In this document: positions 24,090 to 35,351 of the stretch, in pieces
Position numbering within the stretch: the stretch's first letter is position 1
Layout: the number at the start of each line of letters is the position of its first letter
Assembly: GCF_008806385.1 (NCBI RefSeq)
Contig: NZ_VZZK01000005.1
Span: 62,001 to 126,000 of the forward strand
From: Methylobacterium soli
GTDB taxonomy: Bacteria; Pseudomonadota; Alphaproteobacteria; Rhizobiales; Beijerinckiaceae
DNA length: 64,000 nt
Direction: 5' to 3'
Notes under the pieces: generated by a model
The model's database searches: none
Seen by the model: the letters and a program-made list of their open reading frames with translations, nothing else
What the model was told of the DNA's origin: nothing
Translations under genes and position numbers: made by a program

Positions 24090-24740
24090 TCAGCGCTGCA
24101 GGCCGGCCAGGAAGGTCTCGGTGAAGAGATCGAGCGGCGCCGGGCTCCGCTCGAGCTTGGCGCGCAGCACCGCCCCCTCCCAGCCGATCCAGAAATAGGC
24201 CGCGAGCGCCGCGCAATCGGTCTCCGGCGCGATCTCGCCCGCCTCCCGCGCGGCCTCGAAGCAGCGCGCCGTGCGGGCCTGCCAATCGAGCAGGACCCCG
24301 TGCAGCCTGTCCCGGAAGGGCTCGGGCAGCGCCCCCATCTCCTGGCCGAGATTGCCCACGAGGCAGCCGCGCCGGAAATCGTGCCGGGCCATGCCGGCGC
24401 GGGCGTCGGCGAGAAAATCGCGCAGGCGGTCGAGCGGGGCGCGGCTCTCGTTGCGCAGCCAGCGATCGAGCTTGCCGGCGAAATAGGCGGCGTAGCGCTC
24501 GATCAGGGCGGCCGCGAAGGCCTCCTTGCTGGGGAAGTAATGGTAGAACGAGCCCTTGGGCACGCCGACGCCGCGCAGGATCGCGTCGAGGCCGGTCGCC
24601 GAGAACCCCCTCTCGGACAGGGCCGCGACGCCCGCGCGCAGCAGCGCCTCGCGGGTCTCGCCGTAGCCGGCGACCTGTCTGGCGGGGCGCCCGCGCCGCC
24701 GCGCCGGCGCGAGGATGTCGAGGGCGGGCTCGCTGGCCAT
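24090..24740 (-). CDS. acuR: TetR-family repressor, AcuR type
   Basis: A 216-residue TetR regulator. The N-terminal basic stretch [14 protein letters not shown] precedes the helix-turn-helix ([40 protein letters not shown]). The ligand domain has [20 protein letters not shown] and [19 protein letters not shown], both highly characteristic of AcuR, the acrylate-responsive repressor. The ATG at 24740 is chosen over the longer frame reaching 24977, whose N-terminus is not protein-like. acuI follows on the same strand. A perfect operator-like palindrome lies 11 bp upstream of the start, so autoregulation of acuR-acuI is likely. Confidence 0.9.
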   Translation of the reverse strand: MASEPALDILAPARRRGRPARQVAGYGETREALLRAGVAALSERGFSATGLDAILRGVGVPKGSFYHYFPSKEAFAAALIERYAAYFAGKLDRWLRNESRAPLDRLRDFLADARAGMARHDFRRGCLVGNLGQEMGALPEPFRDRLHGVLLDWQARTARCFEAAREAGEIAPETDCAALAAYFWIGWEGAVLRAKLERSPAPLDLFTETFLAGLQR

Positions 24741-24751
24741 TCGCCGATTAA

Positions 24752-24766
24752 TAGACCGATCGTCTA
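24752..24766. promoter_or_regulatory. AcuR/NemR-type operator
   Basis: The site tagaccgatcgtcta has inverted half-sites TAGAC and GTCTA around a five-base centre. It sits 12 bp before the acuR start codon. Operators of this TetR subgroup have the same TAGAC core. Confidence 0.7.
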
Positions 24767-24835
24767 GAAGCGCAAGACGGCCCCGAGCCGGACGGCGCCC
24801 CGGGGCATCGGGGCGGGCTTCGCTGTTTCCCGGCC

Positions 24836-24958
24836 TCAGAAGTATCCGCCGGTGCTCTTCTCGGCGTCCCGAAGTTCCAGGGTGCGGGCGCGGGCCAGCG
24901 CGCCGAGGCTCAGGAATGGCGTGAGCAAGACAGCAATGAGAATGCCGGTCAGCGTCAT
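24836..24958 (-). CDS. small membrane or secreted peptide, 40 residues
   Basis: A 40-residue frame beginning MTLTGILIAVLLTPFLSLGA and ending TLELRDAEKSTGGYF. The first half is a single hydrophobic helix or signal sequence, and the second a short charged tail with a Gly-Gly-Tyr-Phe end. The composition is protein-like in this otherwise empty gap of 376 bp. It lacks a convincing ribosome site, so it is a candidate rather than a certain gene. The rest of the gap (24767-24835 and 24959-25116) holds nothing I can identify. Confidence 0.45.
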   Translation of the reverse strand: MTLTGILIAVLLTPFLSLGALARARTLELRDAEKSTGGYF

Positions 24959-25116
24959 GCCGGAGATCTTGCGGCATGAGCCTTAAGGAAGCGTCTCGCC
25001 GAGGAAAGACTGATGAACCGGACGGACGGCGCGCACGAAAACCGTGTTCGGCGGCTCAAGCCCGATCATCGGGTCCCGCCCCCGCATTCGACCCGGCCAT
25101 CGGCGAAGCCGGCGCC

Positions 25117-26376
25117 TCAAGGATTGCGGATCCGGGAGGACTGCCCGGCGACGAACAGCGACAGGCCGACATTGAGGGCCGCGATCCCGAGCAGGACGCT
25201 GAGCAGGCGGTCGGGCCCGAACCATTCCGAGACGTAGCCGCAGGCGAGCGGCGTCACGGCCTGGCCGAAGAGCGGCAGCCGCGCCAGCCGGCCCATCACG
25301 GCGGCGTAGGCGTGCTGGCCGTAGAGCGCGAGGGGCAGCGTGCCCCGCACCACCGTCCGCATCCCGTTGCCGGCCCCGTACAGGATGATGGCCAGCCACG
25401 CGAGCGAGGGGGCGACGGCGAGGAGCAGCAGGCCGAGCGCGACGCTCCCGCTCGCGACGAGGAGCGCCCAGCGCGGATGCGCGCTCCGCCCGAAGGCGAG
25501 CTCCACGATGCGGGCGCCCACCTGGGCGGGGCCAATCAGCGCGCTGAGGGCGACCGCGGTGGTCGCCGGGACGCCCTTGGCCTGGAGCAGGAGCAGGAGC
25601 TGAACCGACATTGCCGCCATGATGACCGCCGCCGACGCGAAGGTGAGCGACAGGATGCGCTCCCCGGGCAGGCGCGCCGGCGCGGAGGCCCAGGCGAGCG
25701 GCTCGGCAGGATCCGGAACGGCGGAACCCGTGGCGCCCGAGCCGGGGGGCGCCGGGGCGGGCTTGTCCTGGCGGGGCAAGGCCCAGGCGAAGAGCGGGGC
25801 CACGACGCAGACGGCCAGGGCCGCGTAGGCGAGGCAGGCGCCCCGCCATCCGACCCATTCCACCAGGGCGCTGGTCGCCGGCCAGCACAGCGTGATCGCG
25901 AAGCCCGAGGCGATCGCCACCTGGGTCATCGCGCCCCGCGCGGAGGCCCCATAGGCCTGGCCGATCGCCGCGAAGAGCGGATCGTAGAGCGCCGCGGCCA
26001 TCCCCAGCCCCATCACGGCCCAAGCCAGCAGGAAGAAAGGCAGGCTGGTCGAGAGCGCGAGCAGGACCTGCCCGGCGGCGATGATCAGGGTCCCGGCGAT
26101 CAGCACCGGCCGCCCGCCATGGCGCCGGATCAGCCGTCCGACCCAGGGCGACGGCAGGGCCGAGACCAGGATGGCGAGGGAGAGCGCCCCCACCACCACG
26201 CCCTGCGGCCAGTCGGTGGACCGCACGATGGGCTCGGCGATGACGGCGATCAGGAAGAAGGAGCCGCCCCAGAGGATGATCTGCGTCAGCCCGAGGGCCG
26301 CATTGCCGGCGAGCGTCGGAGCCTCGCGACCGCGGGACCGGGGCGGGCTCGGGCGGGGGGACGTCGCGTCGGGCAT
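25117..26376 (-). CDS. MFS transporter
   Basis: A 419-residue, 12-TM major facilitator. The ATG at 26376 is used because the longer frame only adds an Arg/Pro-rich non-membrane segment. Motif A is RLIRRHGGRPVLIAGTLII, and later helices include LLAWAVMGLGMAAALYDPLF, AIASGFAITLCWPATSALVE and a second-half start RILSLTFASAAVIMAAMSVQ. A Pro/Ala-rich central loop separates the two six-helix bundles. It is divergent from the LysR regulator at 26563, its probable controller. Substrate unknown; drug or small organic compound efflux is possible. Confidence 0.87.
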   Translation of the reverse strand: MPDATSPRPSPPRSRGREAPTLAGNAALGLTQIILWGGSFFLIAVIAEPIVRSTDWPQGVVVGALSLAILVSALPSPWVGRLIRRHGGRPVLIAGTLIIAAGQVLLALSTSLPFFLLAWAVMGLGMAAALYDPLFAAIGQAYGASARGAMTQVAIASGFAITLCWPATSALVEWVGWRGACLAYAALAVCVVAPLFAWALPRQDKPAPAPPGSGATGSAVPDPAEPLAWASAPARLPGERILSLTFASAAVIMAAMSVQLLLLLQAKGVPATTAVALSALIGPAQVGARIVELAFGRSAHPRWALLVASGSVALGLLLLAVAPSLAWLAIILYGAGNGMRTVVRGTLPLALYGQHAYAAVMGRLARLPLFGQAVTPLACGYVSEWFGPDRLLSVLLGIAALNVGLSLFVAGQSSRIRNP

Positions 26377-26506
26377 CCGCGTGGGTCCTCGGTGCGGTCT
26401 GTCTCGGGTGATGCCAGGCGCGGCGCGCACGGGATCCGGGCCGGCCGGGGGATCGGGTCCCGGGCCCCGCGAACGGCTTGGCCCTGCCGCCTCTTCTCAC
26501 CCCGGC

Positions 26507-26560
26507 TTCGATAGGTAAAATACGAAAACAGGAAGCCTGTGATACGCCGAGGCTATCGAA
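26507..26560. promoter_or_regulatory. inverted repeat in LysR/MFS intergenic region
   Basis: The half-sites ttcgatag (26507-26514) and ctatcgaa (26553-26560) are perfect inverted copies separated by 38 bp, in an AT-richer stretch directly before the LysR gene. They may be LysR-type recognition and activation sites or a looping pair. Confidence 0.4.
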
Positions 26561-26562
26561 CG

Positions 26563-27498
26563 ATGATCAATTTCCGCCTGATCCGGCACCTGTGGCTGTT
26601 CCTGGCCGTGGCGGAGGAGAAGCATTTCGGGCGCGCGGCAAGGCGGCTCGGCATGTCGCAGCCGCCCCTGACCGAGCAGATCCAGGCGCTGGAACAGGCG
26701 CTGCGCGTGAGCCTGTTCGTGCGCAACCGGCGCGGGGCCCAGCTCACGCCGGCCGGGGCCGCCATCCTGCCGGCGGTCCGGAAATTCGCCGAGCAGCTCG
26801 CGCGCCTGGAACTCGCCGTCCGGGAGGCCATCGACGGCCAGACCGGCACCCTGACGATCGGGTCGATCAGCTCGGCGATGCTGGAGGACCTGCCGCCCCT
26901 GGTCGAGCGGCTGCGCCAGGCCTATCCGCAGCTGACGGTGGCCGTGAAGGAGATCGACAGCGTCGACGCGGTGCCGGCCCTGGAAGCGGGCGACATCGAC
27001 CTCGCCCTCGCCCGGCTCGAAGGCGAGCTCGGCCCGGCGATCCGGTCCTGGCCGGTGGCGCAGGACCGCCTGGCCGTCGCCCTGCCGCAGGGACACCGGC
27101 TCGCCGGGCTCAGCGAGATCCCGCTCGGCGCGCTGGCGCACGAGGATTTCGCGATGTTCTCGCGTCGGCTGAGCCCGGTCTATTTCGACCACGTGCTGGC
27201 GGCCTGCAACGCCCAGGGCTTCTCGCCCCGGATCCTGCACGAGGTGCGCTCGGTGACCTCGCAGATCGCCTTCGTGGGCTGCGGCCAGGGCACCGCGCTC
27301 GTGCCGCTGCGATCGGAGCGGCTTGCCCCGCCCAACGTCGTCGTCCGCCCGCTGAAGGAGCGGGTCGAGATCGTCGCGGCCGCGCTGGTATGGTCGAGCG
27401 CGCGTCACAACCCGATGGTGGACGCCGTCCTGGCCCTCATCGGGCCGAAGGGACCGGCCGCCGCACCCGAAGGCGCGACGGTGGCGGTTGGCGCGTGA
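26563..27498 (+). CDS. LysR-family transcriptional regulator
   Basis: A 311-residue LTTR. The ATG at 26563 gives MINFRLIRHLWLFLAVAEEK followed by the winged helix-turn-helix (HFGRAARRLGMSQPPLTEQI, QALEQALRVSLFVRN). The effector domain opens with GTLTIGSISSAMLEDLPPLV and has ALEAGDIDLALARLEGEL and VTSQIAFVGCGQGTALVPLR. An upstream GTG at 26539 is possible but would overlap the inverted-repeat site. The divergent MFS gene is the likely target. Confidence 0.92.
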   Translation: MINFRLIRHLWLFLAVAEEKHFGRAARRLGMSQPPLTEQIQALEQALRVSLFVRNRRGAQLTPAGAAILPAVRKFAEQLARLELAVREAIDGQTGTLTIGSISSAMLEDLPPLVERLRQAYPQLTVAVKEIDSVDAVPALEAGDIDLALARLEGELGPAIRSWPVAQDRLAVALPQGHRLAGLSEIPLGALAHEDFAMFSRRLSPVYFDHVLAACNAQGFSPRILHEVRSVTSQIAFVGCGQGTALVPLRSERLAPPNVVVRPLKERVEIVAAALVWSSARHNPMVDAVLALIGPKGPAAAPEGATVAVGA

Positions 27499-27519
27499 GG
27501 CCGCGGCGGTCCGCCGGGC

Positions 27520-28119
27520 TCACGCCTTCCGGGTCGCGGCGTGGCCGGCGTCACTGTCCGTCCCGGGCGCGGCGCCGATCCGGGACCCGATCGGCGCCAT
27601 CGCCTCGAAGACGCCGTCGCGGCGAACCAGCGCGTGGAAGAGGGCCGCCGCGACATGCGTCAGGACCAGGGCGAAGAACGCGAAGGCCAGGTAGTAATGC
27701 GCGTTCCAGAGGAGCGTGTGCAGAACCTCGCTCTGCGGGACGATCGCGGGCAGCCGGATGCCGCCGTAGAGCACGACCGGATAGGCGCCCGCCGACAGCA
27801 TCGCCCAGCCGAGGAGCGGCAGGGCGAACATCAGCGCGTAGAGGCCGTAATGCGACAGCTCCGCGGCGAGCCGCATCGGGGCCGGCAGATCGGCCGGGAG
27901 GGGCGGCGCCCCCGAGCGGGCGCGGACGGCGAGCCGGACCAGCGCGAGGGCGAGGATCGCGAGGCCGAGCGTCTTGTGGGTCGCGAGCAGCGGCACGTAT
28001 TTCGGCATGACAGAAGAGACCATGCCGACGCCGATGAAGAACATCGCGATGATGCAGAGCGCCATCGACCAGTGCAGCAGCCGCTGCGCGGCCGTGAATC
28101 GGGTGTTGCCCGCGATCAT
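27520..28119 (-). CDS. cytochrome b561 family membrane protein
   Basis: A 199-residue protein with four membrane helices. Heme-ligand His residues are expected in RLLHWSMALCIIAMFFIGVG (helix 1), ATHKTLGLAILALALVRLAV (helix 2), ELSHYGLYALMFALPLLGWA (helix 3) and NAHYYLAFAFFALVLTHVAA (helix 4). This is the bacterial CybB/b561 layout, which exchanges electrons between quinol and a periplasmic partner. It overlaps the catalase-like gene by four bases (28116-28119) and so is translated in step with it; it may supply electrons to that exported peroxidase. Confidence 0.9.
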   Translation of the reverse strand: MIAGNTRFTAAQRLLHWSMALCIIAMFFIGVGMVSSVMPKYVPLLATHKTLGLAILALALVRLAVRARSGAPPLPADLPAPMRLAAELSHYGLYALMFALPLLGWAMLSAGAYPVVLYGGIRLPAIVPQSEVLHTLLWNAHYYLAFAFFALVLTHVAAALFHALVRRDGVFEAMAPIGSRIGAAPGTDSDAGHAATRKA

Positions 28120-29168
28120 GGCGCTGCCTTCGGGTGATGGGGATAATCCGCGCTCTCCGCAGTCCGGAGATCGTAGGATTTCGCGTAGGCCGCGGATCGC
28201 GCGGCCGGGAACGGGTCGTCGGAGACCCGGATCCCGTCCGGCAGGATGGTCGGATCGAAGTTGATGGCGCGGCAGGGGCCGTCGGCTTCCGCCTCGATGC
28301 GCTGAACCAGGAGGGTGCCGGCTTCGATGCTGCGCCGTCCCTCCGGCCAGGCGCGGCTCGGATCCGCGGTCTGGTCGCCCGGATCGGCCAGCGTCAGGAC
28401 GAGGGTCCAGCGCGCCGGGGCGGCCGCGACCCGCTGCGTGATCTCCCGTTCGAGGACGTCGTCGCCGCGCCGGCCAAGCTCTTCGGGCGTGATCCGCTCG
28501 GGCGGCGCCTCCGGACGCAGCGACCAGCGCGCGGCGTGCTCCGTGCCGGCGCCGTCGACGAACAGGAAGGCGTTGAGGCTGTTATAGGGCTCCTCGGCGT
28601 AGCTCGCGGTCCAGTCCGGGCTCTTCGCCCAGGCGCCGAAGGTCGCGATTTCCGGATGCGCCGCGGCAAAGCCCGCCATCGCGTTCGGCTCCTTGCTCGC
28701 GGAGGTCTGGAGGAGCGCGTAGAAGGCCTCCGGCGTGGAGACGGGGAAGACCGGGGCGTTGATCAGGGCGGCGCGCCAGACCGCGCCCCGCTGCGTCGCG
28801 ATCTCCAGGCCCATGCCCCGCACCCGCACGCTCGCATCCGCCACCAGGGGCTCCGGGGTGCCGAGGTTGAACCGGCCGAGGACGGGATGCTGCCCGGCTT
28901 CGAAGGCCTGCGCCCGCGAGATCGCGGCCCCGGCCCCGTTCGACTGGAACTCGCCCGTGAAGCAGATTCCCTTGGCGTGGTTCCGGCGATGTCCGCGCAC
29001 CGGGCCGGTGGGCGGCGCGAGCGCGTCGACGAGCTTCGTCGGGGTCAGGCGATCGGGCGAGAGCCACCCCGCCGTGTAGGCGAGCGCGCCGGTGGCGGCG
29101 ACGCAGACGGCGCCGATCAGGGCGAGCGAGGCCAGGGTGGAACGCGGCCGTGATGCCGGCTGCGGCAT
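28116..29168 (-). CDS. catalase-family peroxidase (SrpA-like), exported
   Basis: A 350-residue heme peroxidase. The first 30 residues include a hydrophobic segment (STLASLALIGAVCVAATGAL), a signal anchor. The catalytic His is in VRGHRRNHAKGICFTGEF, the heme pocket has LGRFNLGTPEPL and VRGMGLEI, and the proximal R-x3-Y is in ARSAAYAKSYDLR near the C-terminus. It is shorter than true catalases and belongs to the catalase-related peroxidase group, which uses peroxides with organic or electron-carrier donors. The partner cytochrome b561 gene overlaps its stop. Start codon ATG at 29168. Confidence 0.9.
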   Translation of the reverse strand: MPQPASRPRSTLASLALIGAVCVAATGALAYTAGWLSPDRLTPTKLVDALAPPTGPVRGHRRNHAKGICFTGEFQSNGAGAAISRAQAFEAGQHPVLGRFNLGTPEPLVADASVRVRGMGLEIATQRGAVWRAALINAPVFPVSTPEAFYALLQTSASKEPNAMAGFAAAHPEIATFGAWAKSPDWTASYAEEPYNSLNAFLFVDGAGTEHAARWSLRPEAPPERITPEELGRRGDDVLEREITQRVAAAPARWTLVLTLADPGDQTADPSRAWPEGRRSIEAGTLLVQRIEAEADGPCRAINFDPTILPDGIRVSDDPFPAARSAAYAKSYDLRTAESADYPHHPKAAP

Positions 29169-29272
29169 GCCGGATTCTCCGTCGGGTGGGCTTGGCCCCC
29201 GCCCGGAACGGGTGCGTGGGCCAGCAACGGATGAAGCAGAGACTCGCCGAGCGCTAGGCCGGAAGCGGTTCT

Positions 29273-29297
29273 GTTTACGCTGCCGACTGGTTTACGC
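29273..29297. promoter_or_regulatory. direct repeat of gtttacgc upstream of the peroxidase gene
   Basis: Two exact copies of gtttacgc (29273-29280 and 29290-29297), 17 bp apart centre to centre, lie about 105-130 bp upstream of the peroxidase start, in a 337-bp gap that otherwise shows no gene. They may be binding sites for a response regulator or an alternative sigma factor element; unassigned. Confidence 0.4.
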
Positions 29298-29489
29298 AAG
29301 AGGTGGACCAGGTCCCGTACCGATCTGACCTTCGGCGGGCCCCGCATGTCTGTCCGAGCCTTGCTGGCCGCCGGCTCGAACCCGGCCGCCCGGGCATCCG
29401 CGCATCGGACATCTTGCGCGCGCCGGGCGAAACCATGCTCCCGGCCCGCAGCGGGCCCCGTCGGGCTGGATCACCCGGCGCGGGCCGGT

Positions 29490-29505
29490 GAGCGCCGGCT
29501 GGCGC

Positions 29506-29507
<2 letters not shown>
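29490..29507 (-). terminator. hairpin at the gyrB stop codon
   Basis: A perfect seven-base-pair inverted repeat (gagcgcc / ggcgctc) with loop ggct overlaps the gyrB stop codon. A second small palindrome, ccggcgcgggccgg, follows in the direction of transcription. No U-run, so termination is uncertain. Confidence 0.4.
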
Positions 29508-31986
<2,479 letters not shown>

Positions 31987-32187
31987 CTATTCGGGCCCGG
32001 CTCACGGACCCCTGCGCCTGCGATTCGTTTGACCCGCCTGATATAGGGATTCCGCCTTGAAATTACATCGTTTCCGGCGCCGTGGCGGCCGGGCCCGATC
32101 CCCTGTTCTGGCGGTTTCGCCTTAACGTCGCGTTAGGGGCGTTGGCCGCGCGACCGGCGTTCCGGGCGCGCCGCAGAGGCCCGATCC

Positions 32188-32832
32188 TCATTCCTGCAGG
32201 AACGGGTTCGTCAGGCGCTCCTCGCCGAGCGTGCTGGTGGGGCCGTGGCCGGGGATGAAGGCGATGTCGTCGCCGAGCGGCAGCACCTTCTCCTTGATCG
32301 CCCGGATCAGCGCCTCGTGGTTGCCGCCCGGCAGGTCGGTGCGCCCCACCGAGCCCTTGAACACCACGTCCCCCACCAGGGCGAAGCGCGCGTCCCGGCT
32401 GACGAACACGACGCTGCCCGGCGAGTGGCCGGGGGCGTGCAGGATGTCGAAGGCGAGGGGCCCGACGCTGACGGCGTCGCCCTCGTCGAGCCAGCGGTCC
32501 GGCGTCACCGCGCGGGCCTCGGGCAGCCCGTAGCCGGCGCCGGTCTCGGGCAGGGAATCGAGGAGGAAGCGGTCGGCCGCGTGCGGGCCCTCGATCGGGA
32601 CCTGGAGGCGCTCACGCAGCTCGGCCGCGCCGCCCGCATGGTCGATATGGCCGTGGGTCAGCAGGATCTTCTCGATGGCGATGCCCTGCTCGCGGATCGC
32701 CGCCTCGATCCGGTCGAGATCCCCGCCGGGATCGACCACGGCGCCGACCTTGCTGGCCTCGTCCCAGATCAGGGTGCAGTTCTGCTGGAAGGGGGTGACC
32801 GGAATGATTCCGGCGCGGGGCGTGCCTGGCAT
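32188..32832 (-). CDS. MBL-fold metallo-hydrolase, glyoxalase II-like
   Basis: A 214-residue zinc hydrolase. Metal ligands are in LLTHGHIDHAGG (H-x-H-x-D-H), APGHSPGSVVF, LVGDVVFKGSVGRTDLPGG (bridging Asp) and IPGHGPTS. The GRTDLPGG sequence places it in the GloB/YcbL-like subgroup that hydrolyses S-acylglutathione or related thioesters. The N-terminus (PVTPFQQNCTLIWDEASK) is the usual one for this group. It stands alone between gyrB and the amylase-family gene; the physiological thioester is unknown. Confidence 0.88.
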   Translation of the reverse strand: MPGTPRAGIIPVTPFQQNCTLIWDEASKVGAVVDPGGDLDRIEAAIREQGIAIEKILLTHGHIDHAGGAAELRERLQVPIEGPHAADRFLLDSLPETGAGYGLPEARAVTPDRWLDEGDAVSVGPLAFDILHAPGHSPGSVVFVSRDARFALVGDVVFKGSVGRTDLPGGNHEALIRAIKEKVLPLGDDIAFIPGHGPTSTLGEERLTNPFLQE

Positions 32833-32966
32833 CGGGGCTCTTCTCGGATTGGTGTTGCGGCTCTCGATTGCGCCCGGCCGGACGCAGGATCCGGCCTTCT
32901 AGCGCGGGTTGCAGGCGGGGGCGAATCCGGCCCTCCAAGCCCGAACCGGCCTCAGCCGGGCCGGAC

Positions 32967-34634
32967 TCAGCCGGGGCTGCGCCGCAGCAGCGCGTCGAGG
33001 CCGCCGACCCGGTACCAGTGATAGCCGTAGCCCTCGAGGCAGATCGTGTGGCGGCCATCCTCCGCCGCCTCGCTGCGGCTGCCCGTGAGGAGGTCGATCA
33101 GGAGGTCGCCCTCCGGCGCGGCGATGCCGGTCCGGAGCGCCACCTCGAGGGGCCGCGCCGCGAGGTTGTGCACGCACAGGACGGCGTTGTTGCGCCAATC
33201 GTAGCGCAGCGCCAGGACCGCGTTCTCGCCGGTCTCGACGGCGCTGATCTCGCCCCAGCCGATCTCGGGCGCCTCCTTGCGCAGGCGGATGATGCTCTGC
33301 ATCCAGGCGAGGAGCGAGTCCCGGTCGTGGCGCTGCTCGGCGACGTTGACGTGGGGGAAGCCGAACGGCCCCTTGGCGATCACCGGCATCACCGGGCGCT
33401 CGGCCTTCGAGAAGCCCCCATTCGCCTCCCCGGTCCATTGCATCGGCGTGCGGGCGCAGTCGCGCTCCTTCAGGCTCAAGTCGTCGCCCATGCCGATCTC
33501 GTCGCCGTAGCGCAGGACCGGCGTGCCGGGCAGGGTGAACATCAGCGAGTAGGCGAGCCGGATCCGGCGCGGGTCCCCCTGCAGCATCGGGGCGAGGCGG
33601 CGGCGGATGCCCCGGTCGTAGAGCTGCATCTCCGCCTCGGGCCCGAATGCCCGGAACACCGCCTGCCGCTGCGCCTCGGTGAGGCGCCCGAGATCGAGCT
33701 CGTCGTGGTTGCGCAGGAAGGTCGCCCACTGGGCGGTGGCGGGGCGGGCCCAGGTCTTCTCGATCGCCTTGACCAGGGGGCGCCCGTCGCTCGCCGCGAG
33801 CGCGTAGAAGGTCGCCTGATTGACCTGGAAGTTGAACATCATGTGCATGCGGTCGCCGTCATCCCCGAAATAATCGAGGTCCTGGCGCGGCAGGATATTG
33901 GCCTCGGCCAGGATGATGGCGTCGCCCTGGCGCCATTGCAGGAACTCGCGGAAGTTGCGCAGCAGGTCGAATTGCTCGACGGGCTCGCCTTTCACGTCGG
34001 CGCCCTTGCGGGCGATCACGAACGGCACCGCATCCATGCGGAAGCCCGAGACCCCGAGCTCGATCCAGAAGCCCATGATCTTCAGGATCTCGGCGATCAC
34101 CGCCGGGTTGGCGGTGTTCAGGTCCGGCTGGAAATCGAAGAAGCGGTGGAAATAATAGGCCTTCGCCTTGGTGTCGTAGGTCCAGGTCGTCCGCTGCACG
34201 CCCGGGAACACCATGCCCTCGTCCGCATTGGCGGGCCGCTCCTCCGACCAGACATACCAGTCGCGATAGAGGGAATGCGGGTCGGAGCGCGCCGACTGGA
34301 ACCAGCGGTGCCGGTCCGAGGTGTGGTTGACCACGAGGTCGATGATCACCCGCAGGCCCCGTTGCCGCGCCGCGTGCGTGAAGGCGACGAAGTCGCCGAG
34401 GCTGCCGTAATCGGGATCGACCCCGTAATAATCCGAGATGTCGTAGCCGCCATCCTTCTTCGGCGAGGGCTGGAACGGCATCAGCCAGATCGCCGTGACG
34501 CCGAGGCCCTGGAGGTAATCGAGCCGCCGCTCCAGCCCGGCGAAATCCCCGATCCCGTCGCCGTCGGCATCCATGAAGGTCCGCACCGAGAGGCAGTAGA
34601 TGACGGCGTTCTTGTACCAGAGATCGTTGATCAT
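32967..34634 (-). CDS. alpha-amylase family protein, trehalose synthase (TreS)-like
   Basis: A 555-residue GH13 protein. N-terminal WYKNAVIYCLSVRTFMDADG and GGYDISDYYGVDPDYGSL are typical of TreS and relatives. The catalytic residues are in VSGFRMDAVPF (nucleophile Asp), IILAEANIL (acid Glu) and FLRNHDELDL (transition-state Asp). A final small beta domain ends GYHWYRVG. TreS interconverts maltose and trehalose, which fits the otsB gene elsewhere in the window. Other GH13 activities (oligosaccharide hydrolase) cannot be excluded from the motifs. Confidence 0.85.
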   Translation of the reverse strand: MINDLWYKNAVIYCLSVRTFMDADGDGIGDFAGLERRLDYLQGLGVTAIWLMPFQPSPKKDGGYDISDYYGVDPDYGSLGDFVAFTHAARQRGLRVIIDLVVNHTSDRHRWFQSARSDPHSLYRDWYVWSEERPANADEGMVFPGVQRTTWTYDTKAKAYYFHRFFDFQPDLNTANPAVIAEILKIMGFWIELGVSGFRMDAVPFVIARKGADVKGEPVEQFDLLRNFREFLQWRQGDAIILAEANILPRQDLDYFGDDGDRMHMMFNFQVNQATFYALAASDGRPLVKAIEKTWARPATAQWATFLRNHDELDLGRLTEAQRQAVFRAFGPEAEMQLYDRGIRRRLAPMLQGDPRRIRLAYSLMFTLPGTPVLRYGDEIGMGDDLSLKERDCARTPMQWTGEANGGFSKAERPVMPVIAKGPFGFPHVNVAEQRHDRDSLLAWMQSIIRLRKEAPEIGWGEISAVETGENAVLALRYDWRNNAVLCVHNLAARPLEVALRTGIAAPEGDLLIDLLTGSRSEAAEDGRHTICLEGYGYHWYRVGGLDALLRRSPG

Positions 34635-34817
34635 GCGGGCTCTCGGCGAAATGGCAGCGCTTCTTAACGCACAGGTTGCAAAACCGTCGCTTTTTCAGTG
34701 TCGGCCGAGGCTGTGCCCGATTTTTTCAGGTTCCAAGCTTGACTGTACTCGGTTTCGGCCGGACACAGGCCGGGTTCAGCCCCGCGGGAGACGGGCGACA
34801 TCTGGGGGGAAGTGTTG

Positions 34818-35303
34818 ATGCGTAAGTTCCTGCTCGGCCTCGCGTTCCTGGCGCTCGCCCTCCCGGCCGAGGCGCGCAACTTCGCGGTGCCGGAGAAGAA
34901 CCCGGCCGTCACGCTCCGCCTGCCCGACACGTGGAAGTCCGAGGAGATCGAGTACGGCTTCTCGGCGAAATCGCCGGACGGCGACATGTTCTTCTCGGTG
35001 GAATCGGCCAGCAAGAAGAAGCTCGACGCGATGCTTCTGGCCAACAAGAAGTGGATGAAGGAAAACGAGATCGACGACAAGGTGAAGCCGGAAGAGCGGG
35101 AGATGGACTTCAACGGCACCGCCGGCCAGGTGATCCGCTACAACACCACCGATCTCAACGGCAAGACCATCGTCGACTTCGTCATCCTGAGCGGCGGCGA
35201 GAACCAGGTGATCATGATCACCCTCTGGGGCTCCGAGGAGGAGCGCGCGGCCAACAAGGCCGACATCGCCGGCATCATGAACAGCGTGCGGCCGATCCAG
35301 TAG
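34818..35303 (+). CDS. exported protein of unknown function
   Basis: A 161-residue protein with a short signal peptide (MRKFLLGLAFLALALPAEAR). The mature region has TLRLPDTWKSEEIEYGFSAK, DMFFSVESASKKKLDAMLLA and VILSGGENQVIMITLWGSEE, a pattern common in small alphaproteobacterial periplasmic proteins of unknown function. ATG 34818 follows gggggga nine bases upstream. The AT-rich upstream segment contains ttgact at 34739-34744, a possible -35 element. A second exported protein gene follows 48 bp later and may be co-transcribed. Confidence 0.7.
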   Translation: MRKFLLGLAFLALALPAEARNFAVPEKNPAVTLRLPDTWKSEEIEYGFSAKSPDGDMFFSVESASKKKLDAMLLANKKWMKENEIDDKVKPEEREMDFNGTAGQVIRYNTTDLNGKTIVDFVILSGGENQVIMITLWGSEEERAANKADIAGIMNSVRPIQ

Positions 35304-35351
35304 GCGCGGCGGACGAGGGCGGCGGACAAGGGTGGCGAGGGGGAGCGGGCG

